Source of the DNA: Streptomyces sp. SID13031
Lineage (GTDB): Bacteria; Actinomycetota; Actinomycetes; Propionibacteriales; Kribbellaceae
Assembly: GCF_010548305.1 (NCBI RefSeq)
Contig: NZ_JAAGLV010000002.1
Location: 186,001-250,000 of the forward strand
Direction of reading: 5' to 3'
DNA length: 64,000 nucleotides
The notes under the pieces are model-generated. The model was not told the origin of the DNA, made no database searches, and saw only the letters and a list, made by a program, of their open reading frames with translations. Below are positions 42,415 through 51,620 of this stretch, piece after piece. Position 1 is the first letter of the stretch. Every line of letters starts with the position of its first letter. The position numbers were made by a program, and so were the translations under genes.

Positions 42415-43071
42415 ATGACGACGGAGGAGCCCGGGCGGCGGGAGCGGAAGAAGCTGCAGACGCGGCAGCTGATCTCGGACGCGGCGACCACGCTGTTCAT
42501 CGAGCGCGGGTTCGACCACGTCACCGTCGCCGAGGTCGCGAAGGCGGCCGACGTCGCCGTCCAGACGGTCTTCAACCACTTCCCGGCGAAGGAGGATCTG
42601 TTCTTCGACGAGCAGGGCTGGTGGCTCGGGCCGGCCCAGACGATCCGGGAGGCGCCGCCCAGCACCGGGGCGAGTGGGGCGAGTGGGCTGGCCGACGTGC
42701 TCGAGGCGCTCGAGCAGCACTACCTGAACGGGATCCGGCTGCGACTGCAGTCCGGTCACCTGGCCACCTGGAAGGCCTTCTCCCGGACCATCGAGGAGAG
42801 CCCGGCGCTGCTCGCCCGGCGCCGCAAGAACGCCGAGGAGATGGAGACGCTGATGGTCGAGGCGCTCCAGGAGCGGGATCCGCGGCTGACCGGATTGCCC
42901 GCCCAGCTGATCGCAGCGCAGTACGCGGCGGCCCAGAAAGTACTGGAAGCAGAGCTCGCCCGGGTCCTGCCCGAGCATCCTGACAGCAGTCAAGTGGCCG
43001 ATGCCGAAAAAGCTCTGGAGCAGGCCGTCGCCGTCGCGTTCGGCGCCCTGAAACACGGCCTGCAGGTCTGA
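42415..43071 (+). CDS. TetR-family transcriptional regulator
   Basis: A 218-residue repressor with the N-terminal helix-turn-helix FIERGFDHVTVAEVAKAADV followed by AVQTVFNHFPAKEDLF (about 25-62) and a variable ligand-binding domain. A -10 box TAAGCT (42403-42408) ends 6 nt before ATG, so the mRNA is probably leaderless. Divergent transcription implies control of the NmrA-like reductase and of itself. Confidence 0.9.
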   Translation: MTTEEPGRRERKKLQTRQLISDAATTLFIERGFDHVTVAEVAKAADVAVQTVFNHFPAKEDLFFDEQGWWLGPAQTIREAPPSTGASGASGLADVLEALEQHYLNGIRLRLQSGHLATWKAFSRTIEESPALLARRRKNAEEMETLMVEALQERDPRLTGLPAQLIAAQYAAAQKVLEAELARVLPEHPDSSQVADAEKALEQAVAVAFGALKHGLQV

Positions 43072-43134
43072 CCGGCCGCGGTCGGCGACAATGGATTCCC
43101 GGCCTGCGACGCCGAGCGGGTACGCTGCTTGGTT

Positions 43135-44256
43135 GTGGCTGGACCTGATTTCGACGCTGACCTGAAGCAACTCGACGCGACCCTGACCTCCATCGAGAAA
43201 GTTCTCGATCTGGAGGGGATGCGCCGAGACATCGCCGACCTCGGGGAGCAGGTGGCCGCGCCCGACCTGTGGAACGACCAGGCCAACGCGCAGAAGGTGA
43301 CGTCGAAGTTGTCGCGCCTGGAGGCCGACCTCGACCGGGTGGTCAAGCTGCGTGGCCGGATCGAGGATCTGGGCATCCTGGTCGAGATGGGCCGCGAGGA
43401 GAACGACGCGGACACCCTGGCCGAGGCGGACAAGGAGATCCGGGCGCTGACCAAATCGGTCCAGTCGCTCGAGGTCCGCACCCTGCTGTCCGGCGAGTAC
43501 GACGAACGCGAGGCGCTCGTCACGATCCGCTCCGGCGCGGGCGGCGTCGATGCCGCCGACTTCGCCGAGATGCTGCAGCGGATGTACCTGCGCTGGGCCG
43601 AGCGGCACGGCTACGGCACCGAGGTCTACGACACGTCGTACGCCGAAGAGGCCGGGCTCAAGTCGACCACGTTTGGCATCAAGGCGCCGTACGCCTATGG
43701 CACGCTGAGCATCGAGACGGGCACCCACCGGCTGGTCCGGATCTCCCCGTTCGACAACCAGGGCCGCCGGCAGACCTCCTTCGCCGCGGTCGAGGTGGTC
43801 CCGGTGCTGGAGCAGACCGACGAGATCGAGATCCCCGACGAAGAGCTGCGGATCGACGTGTACCGGTCGTCCGGTCCGGGTGGCCAGAGCGTCAACACCA
43901 CCGACTCGGCGGTCCGGCTGACCCACATCCCGACCGGCACGGTGGTCTCCTGCCAGAACGAGAAGTCGCAGCTGCAGAACAAGGCCTCCGCGATGGTGAT
44001 CCTGAAGGCGAAGCTGCTCGCGCTGAAGAAGGCCGAGGAGCGGGCCGAGATCGACTCGCTGCGCGGCGACGTCCAGGGTTCGTGGGGCGACCAGATGCGC
44101 TCCTACGTCCTGCACCCGTACCAGATGGTCAAGGACCTGCGGACGCTGTACGAGTCGGGCAACACCAGCGGTGTCTTCGACGGCGAGATCGACGAGTTCA
44201 TCGAGGCCGGCATCCGCTGGCGCCGCACCGGCCAGACCGCCGCCGAGCAGAACTAG
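43135..44256 (+). CDS. prfB: Peptide chain release factor 2
   Basis: A 373-residue RF2 that terminates translation at UGA and UAA. The codon-recognition tripeptide SPF is at residues 204-206 (RISPFDNQG) and the catalytic GGQ at 249-251. Unlike E. coli prfB there is no in-frame UGA or programmed frameshift: the frame is continuous. The GTG start is preceded by TACGCT (43121-43126) with an 8-nt gap and no Shine-Dalgarno sequence, implying leaderless translation. Most actinomycetes follow prfB with ftsE/ftsX and smpB, but here a pentapeptide-repeat gene follows. Confidence 0.95.
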   Translation: MAGPDFDADLKQLDATLTSIEKVLDLEGMRRDIADLGEQVAAPDLWNDQANAQKVTSKLSRLEADLDRVVKLRGRIEDLGILVEMGREENDADTLAEADKEIRALTKSVQSLEVRTLLSGEYDEREALVTIRSGAGGVDAADFAEMLQRMYLRWAERHGYGTEVYDTSYAEEAGLKSTTFGIKAPYAYGTLSIETGTHRLVRISPFDNQGRRQTSFAAVEVVPVLEQTDEIEIPDEELRIDVYRSSGPGGQSVNTTDSAVRLTHIPTGTVVSCQNEKSQLQNKASAMVILKAKLLALKKAEERAEIDSLRGDVQGSWGDQMRSYVLHPYQMVKDLRTLYESGNTSGVFDGEIDEFIEAGIRWRRTGQTAAEQN

Positions 44257-44271
44257 GGCGCTCAGCCGGCC

Positions 44272-45054
44272 GTGACCCGAGCAGACCTCCGCGCGGACTG
44301 CGGCAACTGCTTCGGCCTGTGCTGCGTCGCGTTGACCTTCGCGAAGTCTGCCGACTTCGCGATCGACAAGGCCGCCGGCGACCCCTGCCCGAACCTGCGC
44401 GAAGACTTCGGCTGCGGCATCCACAGCAAGCTGCGTGGCAAGGGGTTCCAGGGCTGCACGGTCTATGACTGTTTCGGCGCGGGCCAGAAGATCTCGCGCC
44501 AGGCCGGTACCAGCTGGCATGAGCAGCCAGGCCAGAAGATGTTCGAGGCGCTGCCGATCATGCGCCAGCTGCACGAGCTGCTCTGGTACCTGGCCGAAGC
44601 CCTCGAGCTCGAACAGGCCGGCCCGATCCATGCACAGTTGCTAGAGGCAACCGATCGGATCGAGAAGCTGACGCTGGAGCCGGATGTCACGAACGTGGAC
44701 CTGCCGGGGGAACGCGAGCAGGTCAACGAGCTGCTGCTGCAGACCAGCGCGCTCGTCCGAGGCAAGCAGAGCAAGAAGAAGGAACGCCGCGGAGCCGACC
44801 TGTTCGGGGCCAAACTCCGCGGCGCGGATCTGCGGCAAGCCAATCTTCGTGGCGCCTACCTGATCGCCGCCGACCTCCGCGAAGCCGACCTCAGGCAAGC
44901 GGACCTGATCGGCGCCGACCTCCGCGACACGAGGCTGGAGGGCGCCGATCTGACCGGCGCCCTCTTCCTCACCCAGTCCCAGGTCAACGCGGCCCGCGGC
45001 GACGGCGCCACCAAACTCCCCGCCGCGCTCAACCGCCCACCCCACTGGGCCTAA
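44272..45054 (+). CDS. Cys-cluster domain fused to pentapeptide repeats
   Basis: A 260-residue fusion. The first 75 residues hold a Cys-rich block ([13 protein letters not shown], then [23 protein letters not shown]) like metal-binding or redox YkgJ-type modules; residues about 80-165 are helical; residues about 170-235 are pentapeptide repeats A(D/N)LxX ([20 protein letters not shown]) forming a right-handed quadrilateral helix that can mimic DNA. Function unknown; pentapeptide proteins sometimes protect gyrase. GTG start; the stop overlaps the stop of the convergent MFS gene by 4 bp. Confidence 0.85.
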   Translation: MTRADLRADCGNCFGLCCVALTFAKSADFAIDKAAGDPCPNLREDFGCGIHSKLRGKGFQGCTVYDCFGAGQKISRQAGTSWHEQPGQKMFEALPIMRQLHELLWYLAEALELEQAGPIHAQLLEATDRIEKLTLEPDVTNVDLPGEREQVNELLLQTSALVRGKQSKKKERRGADLFGAKLRGADLRQANLRGAYLIAADLREADLRQADLIGADLRDTRLEGADLTGALFLTQSQVNAARGDGATKLPAALNRPPHWA

Positions 45055-46478
45055 CGCGCCCTGAGCTGGTGCGTCACCGGCGTCATCAGCAGCGAGATGG
45101 CCGTGATCGCGAGCGCTACGGCAGCCAGTGCGCCGCCCTGTCCCCACGAAGTACCGGCCAGCGACAGGTACGCCGTACCGACGGTCGCCGCGCCAAGTGC
45201 GAGGCAGGTCTGCTGGCTGGTGAGCAGAATTCCGCTACCGAGACCCGCCTGGGTCGCCGGCACCTGGCCGATGACCACTCCCATCAGCGGCACCATGACC
45301 AAGCCGCTACCGAAGCCCGCGATCAGCATCGGGACCGCCAGCGTCCAGGGCGTCACGTCAGGCCACACGGTGAGCGCGACCACGGCCAGGGCGGCGTACC
45401 CGACGGACTGCACGATCCAGCCGCGCAGGATCAGCCCGGCGCCGTACCGCTGCTGCAGGCGTGGCCCGTAGATCGAGGTGATCAGGAAGCCGACCGACAT
45501 CGGCAGCAGGCTCAGACCGCCTTCCAGCGGAGACATCCCGGCCTCGCCCTGGGTGGCCAGCGCGAAGACGAACATGAACCCGCCGAACGTGGTGAAGAAC
45601 CCCACGGCCAGCAGCAATCCGATCAGCATCGGGCGCAGCCGTAGTACGGACGGCGGGATCAGTGGAGAGGTACCGGCCTTCTCGGAGCGATGCTGGTGTA
45701 CGCCGAGCAGCGCGACGGCCGGGATCGTGGCGGCCAGGGAAACCCAGGTCCACGCGGGCCAGCCGAGGGGGCGGCCCTCCGTCAGCGGCAGGAGCAGTAG
45801 TACCAGCGCGAGCGCAAGCAGCCCGGCGCCGACTAGGTCGACCCGCTGAGCCTTGACGGCGCGAGTCTCGGGCAGCAACTTCACGGCCGCGGCCAGCGCT
45901 ACGAGTCCGACCGGGACGTTGACCAGGAAGACCGCACGCCAGCCGAGGCCGAACACGTCGGCCTCAACGAGTGCGCCGCCGAGGATCTGACCGAGCGCAG
46001 CAGCCGAGCCGCCCGCGACGCCGAACATCGCCATCGCGCGTGCCCGGTGTTCGCCGGCGAGCAGGCTGCTGATGGAGGCGAGCACCTGCGGCGTCATTGC
46101 TGCGGCCGCCGCGCCCTGGAGAACCCGGGCAGCGAGCAGTACCCCGATGGTCGGCGCGATCGCGCAGATCAGCGACATCAGCGTGAAGCCGATCAGCCCA
46201 GCGAGGAACAGCCGCTTGCGGCCGAAACCGTCGCCGAGGCGGCCGCCGACCACGAGCAGGGTGGCGTTGGCGATGCCGTAGCTGCCGACGACGAGCTGGA
46301 GCTCGCCGGCGTTCGCGTGCAGGTCGGAGCCGATCGCGGGCAGCGCGACGTTGATGATGAAGAAGGAGAGCATCGGCAGAAAGGCGCCGAAGAGCAGCGT
46401 GGTGAGGGCGACGGGGCCGAGCAGTGGTGGGGTTGATGGCGGGGTTGCCACCGGAGCGGACTGGAGCTGGTCTGTCAT
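45051..46478 (-). CDS. MFS drug exporter, DHA2 family (14 TM)
   Basis: A 475-residue proton-driven exporter with about 14 hydrophobic segments. [20 protein letters not shown] and then [17 protein letters not shown], with motif A in the TM2-3 loop, are typical of DHA2 drug-efflux proteins. ATG 46478 gives MTDQLQSAP; a GTG six bases earlier is less likely. It is divergent from an XRE regulator that probably represses it; the gap holds three CCTGGT repeats (46504-46533). Confidence 0.88.
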   Translation of the reverse strand: MTDQLQSAPVATPPSTPPLLGPVALTTLLFGAFLPMLSFFIINVALPAIGSDLHANAGELQLVVGSYGIANATLLVVGGRLGDGFGRKRLFLAGLIGFTLMSLICAIAPTIGVLLAARVLQGAAAAAMTPQVLASISSLLAGEHRARAMAMFGVAGGSAAALGQILGGALVEADVFGLGWRAVFLVNVPVGLVALAAAVKLLPETRAVKAQRVDLVGAGLLALALVLLLLPLTEGRPLGWPAWTWVSLAATIPAVALLGVHQHRSEKAGTSPLIPPSVLRLRPMLIGLLLAVGFFTTFGGFMFVFALATQGEAGMSPLEGGLSLLPMSVGFLITSIYGPRLQQRYGAGLILRGWIVQSVGYAALAVVALTVWPDVTPWTLAVPMLIAGFGSGLVMVPLMGVVIGQVPATQAGLGSGILLTSQQTCLALGAATVGTAYLSLAGTSWGQGGALAAVALAITAISLLMTPVTHQLRAR

Positions 46479-46591
46479 GTGCACCAGCTTGCGGCCATTC
46501 GGAGCCTGGTGGTGAGAGCCTGGTTATCCTGGTATTGGCAGCACCTGGCACCAGCCTTTCGCAGCGCCCGTCCAGCCCGCACGATGGAGAG

Positions 46592-47521
46592 GTGAGCCTC
46601 CTGAGCAGCATGCCAGTCGCCACCGACAAGATTGCCGGCGGCAGCGTCGTCAGCGACGGCATCGTCAGCGACGGCATCGTCAGCGACAGCGTCGTCAGTG
46701 ACAAGGACGAGCGGCGGCGTGAGTTGTCGGCGTTCCTGCGCAGCCGGCGGGAGCGGATCCAGCCCGAGGAGGTCGGCTTCGCGCCCGGCGGGCGACGCCG
46801 TACGCCGGGCCTGCGGCGCGAAGAGGTCGCCCAGCTCGCGGGTGTCGGCGTCACTTGGTACACGTGGCTCGAGCAAGGTCGCGACATCAACGTGTCGGCT
46901 CAGGTGCTCGAAGCGATCTCCCGCACGCTTCGGCTCGACCGGCTGGAGCGCAATCACCTCTACACGCTGGCGGGGATCGCACTCGGCCCGGGCAAGAGCG
47001 ACTGCTCGGCACTCCCGGGATCCGTGCAGAAGATGCTCGGCCAGCTCTCGCCGTACCCGGCGCTCGTGCTCAACTCCCGGTACGACGTACTGGCGTTCAA
47101 CGACTCCTATTGCAAGGTGATCCTCGACCTGGATGCGGTCCCGCTCGAGGAGCGCAATCTGCTCTGGCTGACCTTCGTGTCGGACGAGTGGCAGTGCTCC
47201 TTCGTCGACGGCGAGGCGGTCGAGCAGCACCTGGTCGCCGGCTATCGGGCGGCGTCGGCCGAGCACCTGAGCGAGCCGAGCTGGCAGGATCTGACCGAGC
47301 GGCTGCTGGCGAGCTCACCGTTGTTCGCCGAGCTCTGGCAGCGGTACGACGTGGCGGCGCCGAGCTCGAAGATCAAGGTGCTGGGCAACGAGCGGGTCGG
47401 CATCCTGCGAATGGAGTCCGTAAGCCTCTGGGTTAGTCAGGTCGCCCGGATGCGAATGATCACCTACACCCCGGTCGACGAAGAGACGGAATCCAAACTC
47501 CACACCCTGGTGAACTGCTGA
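46592..47521 (+). CDS. XRE-family regulator with MmyB-like ligand domain
   Basis: A 309-residue regulator: a helix-turn-helix of the kind RRRTPGLRREEVAQLAGVGV, then WYTWLEQGRDINVS (about 70-103), and a C-terminal MmyB-like PAS-type domain (about 145-305; VLAFNDSY, LLWLTFVS). Such regulators in actinomycetes often bind long-chain lipids and sit beside SDR or MFS genes. The N-terminal 36 residues contain a fourfold pentapeptide VVSDG/IVSDG repeat not seen in the family. GTG 46592 is 6 nt after a CACGAT -10-like box; ATG 46610 is the alternative start. Confidence 0.85.
   Translation: MSLLSSMPVATDKIAGGSVVSDGIVSDGIVSDSVVSDKDERRRELSAFLRSRRERIQPEEVGFAPGGRRRTPGLRREEVAQLAGVGVTWYTWLEQGRDINVSAQVLEAISRTLRLDRLERNHLYTLAGIALGPGKSDCSALPGSVQKMLGQLSPYPALVLNSRYDVLAFNDSYCKVILDLDAVPLEERNLLWLTFVSDEWQCSFVDGEAVEQHLVAGYRAASAEHLSEPSWQDLTERLLASSPLFAELWQRYDVAAPSSKIKVLGNERVGILRMESVSLWVSQVARMRMITYTPVDEETESKLHTLVNC
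46643..46702 (+). repeat. Four tandem 15-bp units near the start of the XRE gene
   Basis: Units (A/G)GC(G/A)TCGTCAGCGAC at 46643, 46658, 46673 and 46688; the middle two are identical. They encode five-residue SVVSD/GIVSD repeats. Confidence 0.8.
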
Positions 47522-47527
47522 CCCGGC

Positions 47528-47553
47528 CGATGGACCCAGGTGGTGGTCCATCG
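47528..47553. terminator. Bidirectional terminator hairpin
   Basis: CGATGGACC pairs perfectly with GGTCCATCG around an 8-nt loop, between convergent genes ending at 47521 and 47565. Confidence 0.7.
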
Positions 47554-47564
47554 ACCGGTCTGGT

Positions 47565-48515
47565 TCAGCTGACGGGGATGCCCGGGTTGGTCAGGCCCCG
47601 GCCGCCGGTGACGGTGTTGGAGCGGTCGATGGTGACCTTGCAGGCGGACGTGTCGTAGTTGGTGATGTTGAACGCGTACCGGCCGGCGCCGGCGGCTCCG
47701 GTCAGGTCCGACTTGTTGTTGCGGAAGACCGTCCCGCACCCCCAGCCGGTCTGCTGGGTGTGCGTCTCGAACCCGTTGTTGGTGGTGTTCTTGCCGGTGT
47801 TGTTCTCGATCAGATAGTTGTTGCCCTTGACATCGATCCAGCTGTCGTCGAAGTTGGCGCCGGTCAGCCCGCGGCCGTCGAACTGGTTGCCTGCGACCCG
47901 GCCGCCCTTGGTGCCCTCCTTCAGGTCGATCGCCTCCCCGCCGACGTCCGGCCCGATCGTGTTGTCGAGGATCTGCACGTTGTCCGACTTGTCCGTGAGG
48001 CCGCCGGCGCTGCCGACGTAGACGCCTTCACCCATCCCGCGACCGTCGTTGCCGGTGTCGTAGATCTTCGAGTTCTTGAGCGTGCCGTAGGTGCTGCTGT
48101 TGCGGAAGTGCACGCCCTCCATGTCCAGGCCGTGCACGGTGACACCGTCGATCACGACGCGGGTCGCGGAGTCGATCATGATGCCCTTCTGGCCACCGGT
48201 GACGGTGATGCCCGACACCTGCCAGTAGCTCGCGCCGTTCAGGTGCAGGCCGTAGCCACCGCCGGCGGTGAGCACCGCTTTCGCAGTACCGGCGAGTTTG
48301 ATCGGCGCCGAGGACATACCGGAGACGGTGGTCTTGAAGTTCCCGGTGTAGGTGCCGTCGGCAAGCTTGATCGTGTCACCGGCTTTGGCGCTGGTCAGCG
48401 CGGTCTTGAGTTGAGCGGCCGTGCTGACGTTGATCGTCGCGGCGTGGGCGGGGATCGTTGCCGTCAGCCCGGTTGCGAGCAGGGCGGTGCCCAGGACTGC
48501 GCCGAGTGCCCTCAT
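47565..48515 (-). CDS. Secreted right-handed beta-helix protein
   Basis: A 316-residue exported protein. The signal peptide runs to about residue 26 (LLATGLTATIPAHA, Ala-x-Ala site). It then shows parallel beta-helix repeats: STAAQLKTALTSAKAGDTIK (the pectate-lyase/chondroitinase-B opening), GLHLNGASYWQVSGITVTGG, IMIDSATRVVIDGVTVHG and VQILDNTIG. It may be a polysaccharide lyase or binding protein for plant cell wall. Its ATG overlaps the cellulase stop (ATGA), so it is the second gene of a cell-wall-degradation operon. Confidence 0.85.
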   Translation of the reverse strand: MRALGAVLGTALLATGLTATIPAHAATINVSTAAQLKTALTSAKAGDTIKLADGTYTGNFKTTVSGMSSAPIKLAGTAKAVLTAGGGYGLHLNGASYWQVSGITVTGGQKGIMIDSATRVVIDGVTVHGLDMEGVHFRNSSTYGTLKNSKIYDTGNDGRGMGEGVYVGSAGGLTDKSDNVQILDNTIGPDVGGEAIDLKEGTKGGRVAGNQFDGRGLTGANFDDSWIDVKGNNYLIENNTGKNTTNNGFETHTQQTGWGCGTVFRNNKSDLTGAAGAGRYAFNITNYDTSACKVTIDRSNTVTGGRGLTNPGIPVS

Positions 48516-49951
48516 GAGGTCGGGAAGTCGTCGGGGGTGCGGATCCGATCGCGGATCCAGACGCCGGCGGGCTTGAGTACCGACGTACCGGTGAAGGTGT
48601 TGCCGGCGCAGGTGCCTACCTTGAACACAGCACCGGAGCGCTCGTCATCGGAGAAGTTCCAGTTGGTCCAGCCGATCTTCTTGCTGGCCAGGAAGTCCAG
48701 GTACTTCTGCGAGTAGGCGAAGTCGTTGGCGCCCTCACCCTCGTAGTTCTGGGTGCCGAACTCGGTGACGAACAGCGGGATCTTGTCCGCGGCTCGCGAC
48801 AGGGCGTTGAAGTACTCGTCGTGGTGCGACGCGGCGTAGAAGTGGAACGTGTACATGAAGTTCGTCGCGTTGACCGGGTTGTTGATCACGTCGGCCTCGG
48901 TCCGGCTGTCGGAGACGCCCAGCGAGGCCCATCCGTGGGTGCCGACGAAGACGACGCCGTCGGGGTCCTTGGCGCGGATCACCGGGATCACCTGCTCGGC
49001 GTACGACTTGATACCGGCCCAGCTGACACCGTTCGGCTCGTTGGCGATGTCGTAGATGATGTTGTTCTTGTTCTTGTGCCGCTCGGCGATCTCGCTGAAG
49101 AACGTCTTGGCCTGGGCCGTGTAGATGTTGGGGTCACCGGGGTTGAGCTGGTGCCAGTCGACCAGGGCGTACATCCCGCGCTTGGTGGCCTCCTCGATGT
49201 AGCCGTGCACCAGGTCGGTGAACTTGCGCGGATTGGTCTCGTAGCCGTCCTCTCCGGCGGAGATGTACATCGAGATCCGCAGGATGTCGGCCTTCCAGTC
49301 GGTCGCGAGTGCGTCCAGCGACGCGGTCTTGATGCAGTTCGCGTACCACTGGATGCCGTGCGTGCTCATGCCTCTGAGCTGGATCGGCTTGTTGTACTGG
49401 TTGCAGAGCTTGGTGCCGCAGACGTGCAGCTGGCCGTTGATCGAGACCGGGGTGGCGCCGGGGCCGGGACCCTGGGCAGTGTCCAGGGTCAGCGAGTCGG
49501 CGTTCGGGCCGCCGTTCGCGGTGACCGCGGTGGTCTTGATCTTGTTGGTCCCGGCAACGAGTGTGGCGGTGGCGGTGACGGTCTGGTACGTCGTCCACGC
49601 GCCGGTGCCCTGGAAGGCCAGATCGTCGGCGGCGAGGGTGCCGTTGACGGTGACGTCGACCGGGCGGTTGACCGTCGTACCGTTGGCATAGCGGAAGGTG
49701 AGTGAGTACGAGCCGGCCGTCGGCGCGGTCACGGTGTACTCCACCGAGCTGCCGACGACGTTGTCGAAGTTGACGAACCCGGTACCGGTGAAGCCGGCGT
49801 GGTTCGACTCGATGACGCCTTGCGAGATGGCGGCCGCTTCGGATTCGTAGCGGACCGGGGCGGCGGAACTGGTGGTCGCGCTGGTCGTCACGAGTGCTGT
49901 CGCGGCGATCGCGACACTCGAAACCAGGGCGAACCATCGGGGGCGGTTCAT
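48512..49951 (-). CDS. Secreted GH5 cellulase with N-terminal CBM35-like module
   Basis: A 479-residue enzyme: signal peptide (about 1-31, ending ATTSSAAP), a CBM35-like module (about 33-155; YESEAAAISQG, GTGFVNFDN), a short Pro/Gly linker and a GH5 catalytic domain (about 170-470; LCNQYNKPIQLRGMSTHGIQ). The acid/base Glu is in IIYDIANEPNG and the nucleophile Glu in LFVTEFGTQ. It should hydrolyse beta-1,4-glucan outside the cell. GGAGG precedes the ATG; a palindromic operator lies 50-66 bp upstream. Confidence 0.92.
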   Translation of the reverse strand: MNRPRWFALVSSVAIAATALVTTSATTSSAAPVRYESEAAAISQGVIESNHAGFTGTGFVNFDNVVGSSVEYTVTAPTAGSYSLTFRYANGTTVNRPVDVTVNGTLAADDLAFQGTGAWTTYQTVTATATLVAGTNKIKTTAVTANGGPNADSLTLDTAQGPGPGATPVSINGQLHVCGTKLCNQYNKPIQLRGMSTHGIQWYANCIKTASLDALATDWKADILRISMYISAGEDGYETNPRKFTDLVHGYIEEATKRGMYALVDWHQLNPGDPNIYTAQAKTFFSEIAERHKNKNNIIYDIANEPNGVSWAGIKSYAEQVIPVIRAKDPDGVVFVGTHGWASLGVSDSRTEADVINNPVNATNFMYTFHFYAASHHDEYFNALSRAADKIPLFVTEFGTQNYEGEGANDFAYSQKYLDFLASKKIGWTNWNFSDDERSGAVFKVGTCAGNTFTGTSVLKPAGVWIRDRIRTPDDFPTS

Positions 49952-50000
49952 GGCGGAGCCTCCTGCTGCGTCGGGGGCGGGGACGAGAGAGGGATACTTG

Positions 50001-50017
50001 TTAGGAAAGTTTCCTAA
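50001..50017. promoter_or_regulatory. Palindromic operator of the cellulase operon
   Basis: TTAGGAAA-G-TTTCCTAA, a perfect 17-bp palindrome, with a second half-matching TTTCCGGGAAA at 50022-50032. Similar palindromes are, from memory, frequent upstream of secreted carbohydrate-active enzyme genes in actinomycetes. Confidence 0.7.
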
Positions 50018-50114
50018 TAGATTTCCGGGAAAGTTAACCCCGATGCAGCACGCTGTCAATCGATCGCGAAGGGCGACCGGGATAAATCCCGTGGGGCGGA
50101 ACGCGGCCGCCCGA

Positions 50115-50275
50115 CTAGGCCGTGTCGCGGGAGGACCAGCCGGCTTTCAGCGCATTGAGAGTGACCGCGATCGCCGGCCGGCGGGCGGTCGCGGTGCGCC
50201 AGACGGCGTACAGGCGGCGGCTCGGCGCCGGTTGGAGCGGGAAGGCGATCACGCGGTGTGGACCGGCCTTCGGCC
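50115..50275 (-). pseudogene. C-terminal fragment of a LysR-family regulator
   Basis: The minus-strand frame ends at TAG (50117-50115) and reads HRVIAFPLQPAPSRRLYAVW then RTATARRPAIAVTLNALKAG, the typical end of a LysR effector domain. Homology stops abruptly at about 50275, beside a GTTGC-N5-GCAAC palindrome (50276-50290); the DNA-binding half is missing. Confidence 0.65.
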
Positions 50276-50340
50276 GTTGCCTGTAGCAACCAGATCTTGC
50301 CTTGGTGAGCCCGTCTTACGGGGTTGATCGACGGGGATGG

Positions 50341-50907
50341 CTAAGGGGACTGGGACAGTTCGGCGCGGGCTCGCATCAGGGCGAAGCCCAGGAGGTTGAG
50401 GCCTCGCCATTGGTCGGGGTGTTCGGCTCGGGGGTCGTCGGCGGCCAGGCCGATGCCCCAGATGCGGTCTACTGGGCTGGCCTCGACCAGTACTCGTTTG
50501 CCGGTGTTGAGGAGGTAGTCGAGTAGGGGCTTGTTCTGGCGGAACTTGTGGAGGTTGCCCTCGATGACCAGCTCGGCGCGGTGGCGTTGCCAGGTCTCGG
50601 TGTCGAAGCCGGTGACTTGCCGGCCGATCGCCTTCGCCCGTTGGGGATGGCCGGCCGCGATCACCTTCGCGGCGGACTCGTTGTCACCGAACAGGCGTGC
50701 CTTGCCGGCCATCATCCAGTGCTCGGCGGTCGAGTAGCGGACGCCGTCGACGATGAACGGCGCGTGGTACCACTGGCTCAGGCAGCTCGCACCGATGCTG
50801 CCGTCGCGGTTCGGCGTATCGCCCCAGAAGAAGACGTACTTGTAGCGCTGCTTCTTCGCCAGACCATCGAGCAGGTCGGCGGTCGAGAGCGGAGTAGCGG
50901 CGGTCAC
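50341..50907 (-). CDS. NADAR-family protein
   Basis: A 188-residue NADAR (YbiA-like) protein: YVFFWGDTP, CLSQWYHAPFIVDGVRYSTA, EHWMMAGKARLFGD, then GNLHKFRQNKPLLDYLL and DRIWGIGLAADDP are the family blocks with the conserved Glu and Trp pocket. Members are N-glycosidases acting on riboflavin intermediates or on ADP-ribosylated bases and nucleotides. GTG 50907 overlaps the TGA of the upstream metal-transport-like gene, an unexpected partner. Confidence 0.9.
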   Translation of the reverse strand: MTAATPLSTADLLDGLAKKQRYKYVFFWGDTPNRDGSIGASCLSQWYHAPFIVDGVRYSTAEHWMMAGKARLFGDNESAAKVIAAGHPQRAKAIGRQVTGFDTETWQRHRAELVIEGNLHKFRQNKPLLDYLLNTGKRVLVEASPVDRIWGIGLAADDPRAEHPDQWRGLNLLGFALMRARAELSQSP

Positions 50908-51620
50908 TCGTACTGGTTGGCCGGCGCCGTCACGGTGCGGATCCCGGTCACGGTCATCGCGGCGACGTCGCCGTCGGCCCGCTTGGTCGGCTCGGCCCAC
51001 TCGCCGGTCACGGTGATCCACTGGTTCTTCGGTGGCGAGGCCTGACCGCGGGCCTCCACCATGAACGCCATCCCGTCGGCGACGCAGCACGTCAGCCCGA
51101 TCCGGGACACGTACCAGGTGCCGTTCTTGCCTGGCGTGACGAACCCGGTGAGCTGGAAATTGCGGCCCTTCATGCTCTCCTTCTCCCAGACGGCCCAGAC
51201 GGCGTAGTCCCGTACCGCCAACGGTAGCGGTGCAGTGCTGCCGGCGCTCTGCGAGAGGAAGGAGTTGCCTTTCGGTGCGATCGGTTTGGCCGCGACCGGC
51301 GACTGGCGCTGGGCGGCGTCCGCGCCGAGGGCGGGCGGGTCGACGACTAGCAGCGCGAAGATCGGTATCACCAGCAGCCAGGCCGCACGCGGAAGCAGAT
51401 GGCCGTGTCCGTGGCCGTCGTCAGCGTGCTCATGCCCAGGCGTCTTGCGGGTGTCCGCCAGTACGTCGGCGACGGCGAGCACGATCAGGATGACGCCGGC
51501 AGCGAGCAGCATCCAGCGCATACCGGGTTTCACGAAGCGCAGATAGGTGTTGGAGGTGGCCAACTGGACCACCGCGGCGCCGACGAACACGACGACCAGA
51601 CCCGCGACATTACGCCTCAC
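50904..51620 (-). CDS. TIGR03943-family membrane protein
   Basis: A 238-residue protein: two N-terminal helices (NVAGLVVVFVGAAVVQLAT; GMRWMLLAAGVILIVLAVAD), a His/Asp-rich loop HEHADDGHGHGH that could bind metal, a third helix, and a soluble domain with the characteristic FQLTGFVTPG, LTCCVADG and WITVTGEWAEP blocks. This family is consistently paired with UPF0718 permeases. GTG 51620 overlaps the permease stop. Confidence 0.83.
   Translation of the reverse strand: MRRNVAGLVVVFVGAAVVQLATSNTYLRFVKPGMRWMLLAAGVILIVLAVADVLADTRKTPGHEHADDGHGHGHLLPRAAWLLVIPIFALLVVDPPALGADAAQRQSPVAAKPIAPKGNSFLSQSAGSTAPLPLAVRDYAVWAVWEKESMKGRNFQLTGFVTPGKNGTWYVSRIGLTCCVADGMAFMVEARGQASPPKNQWITVTGEWAEPTKRADGDVAAMTVTGIRTVTAPANQYE

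Noticed and set aside
43135..43240. Possible programmed frameshift in prfB
   Set aside because: No in-frame TGA or slippery CTTTGA occurs; RF2 is encoded in one continuous frame.
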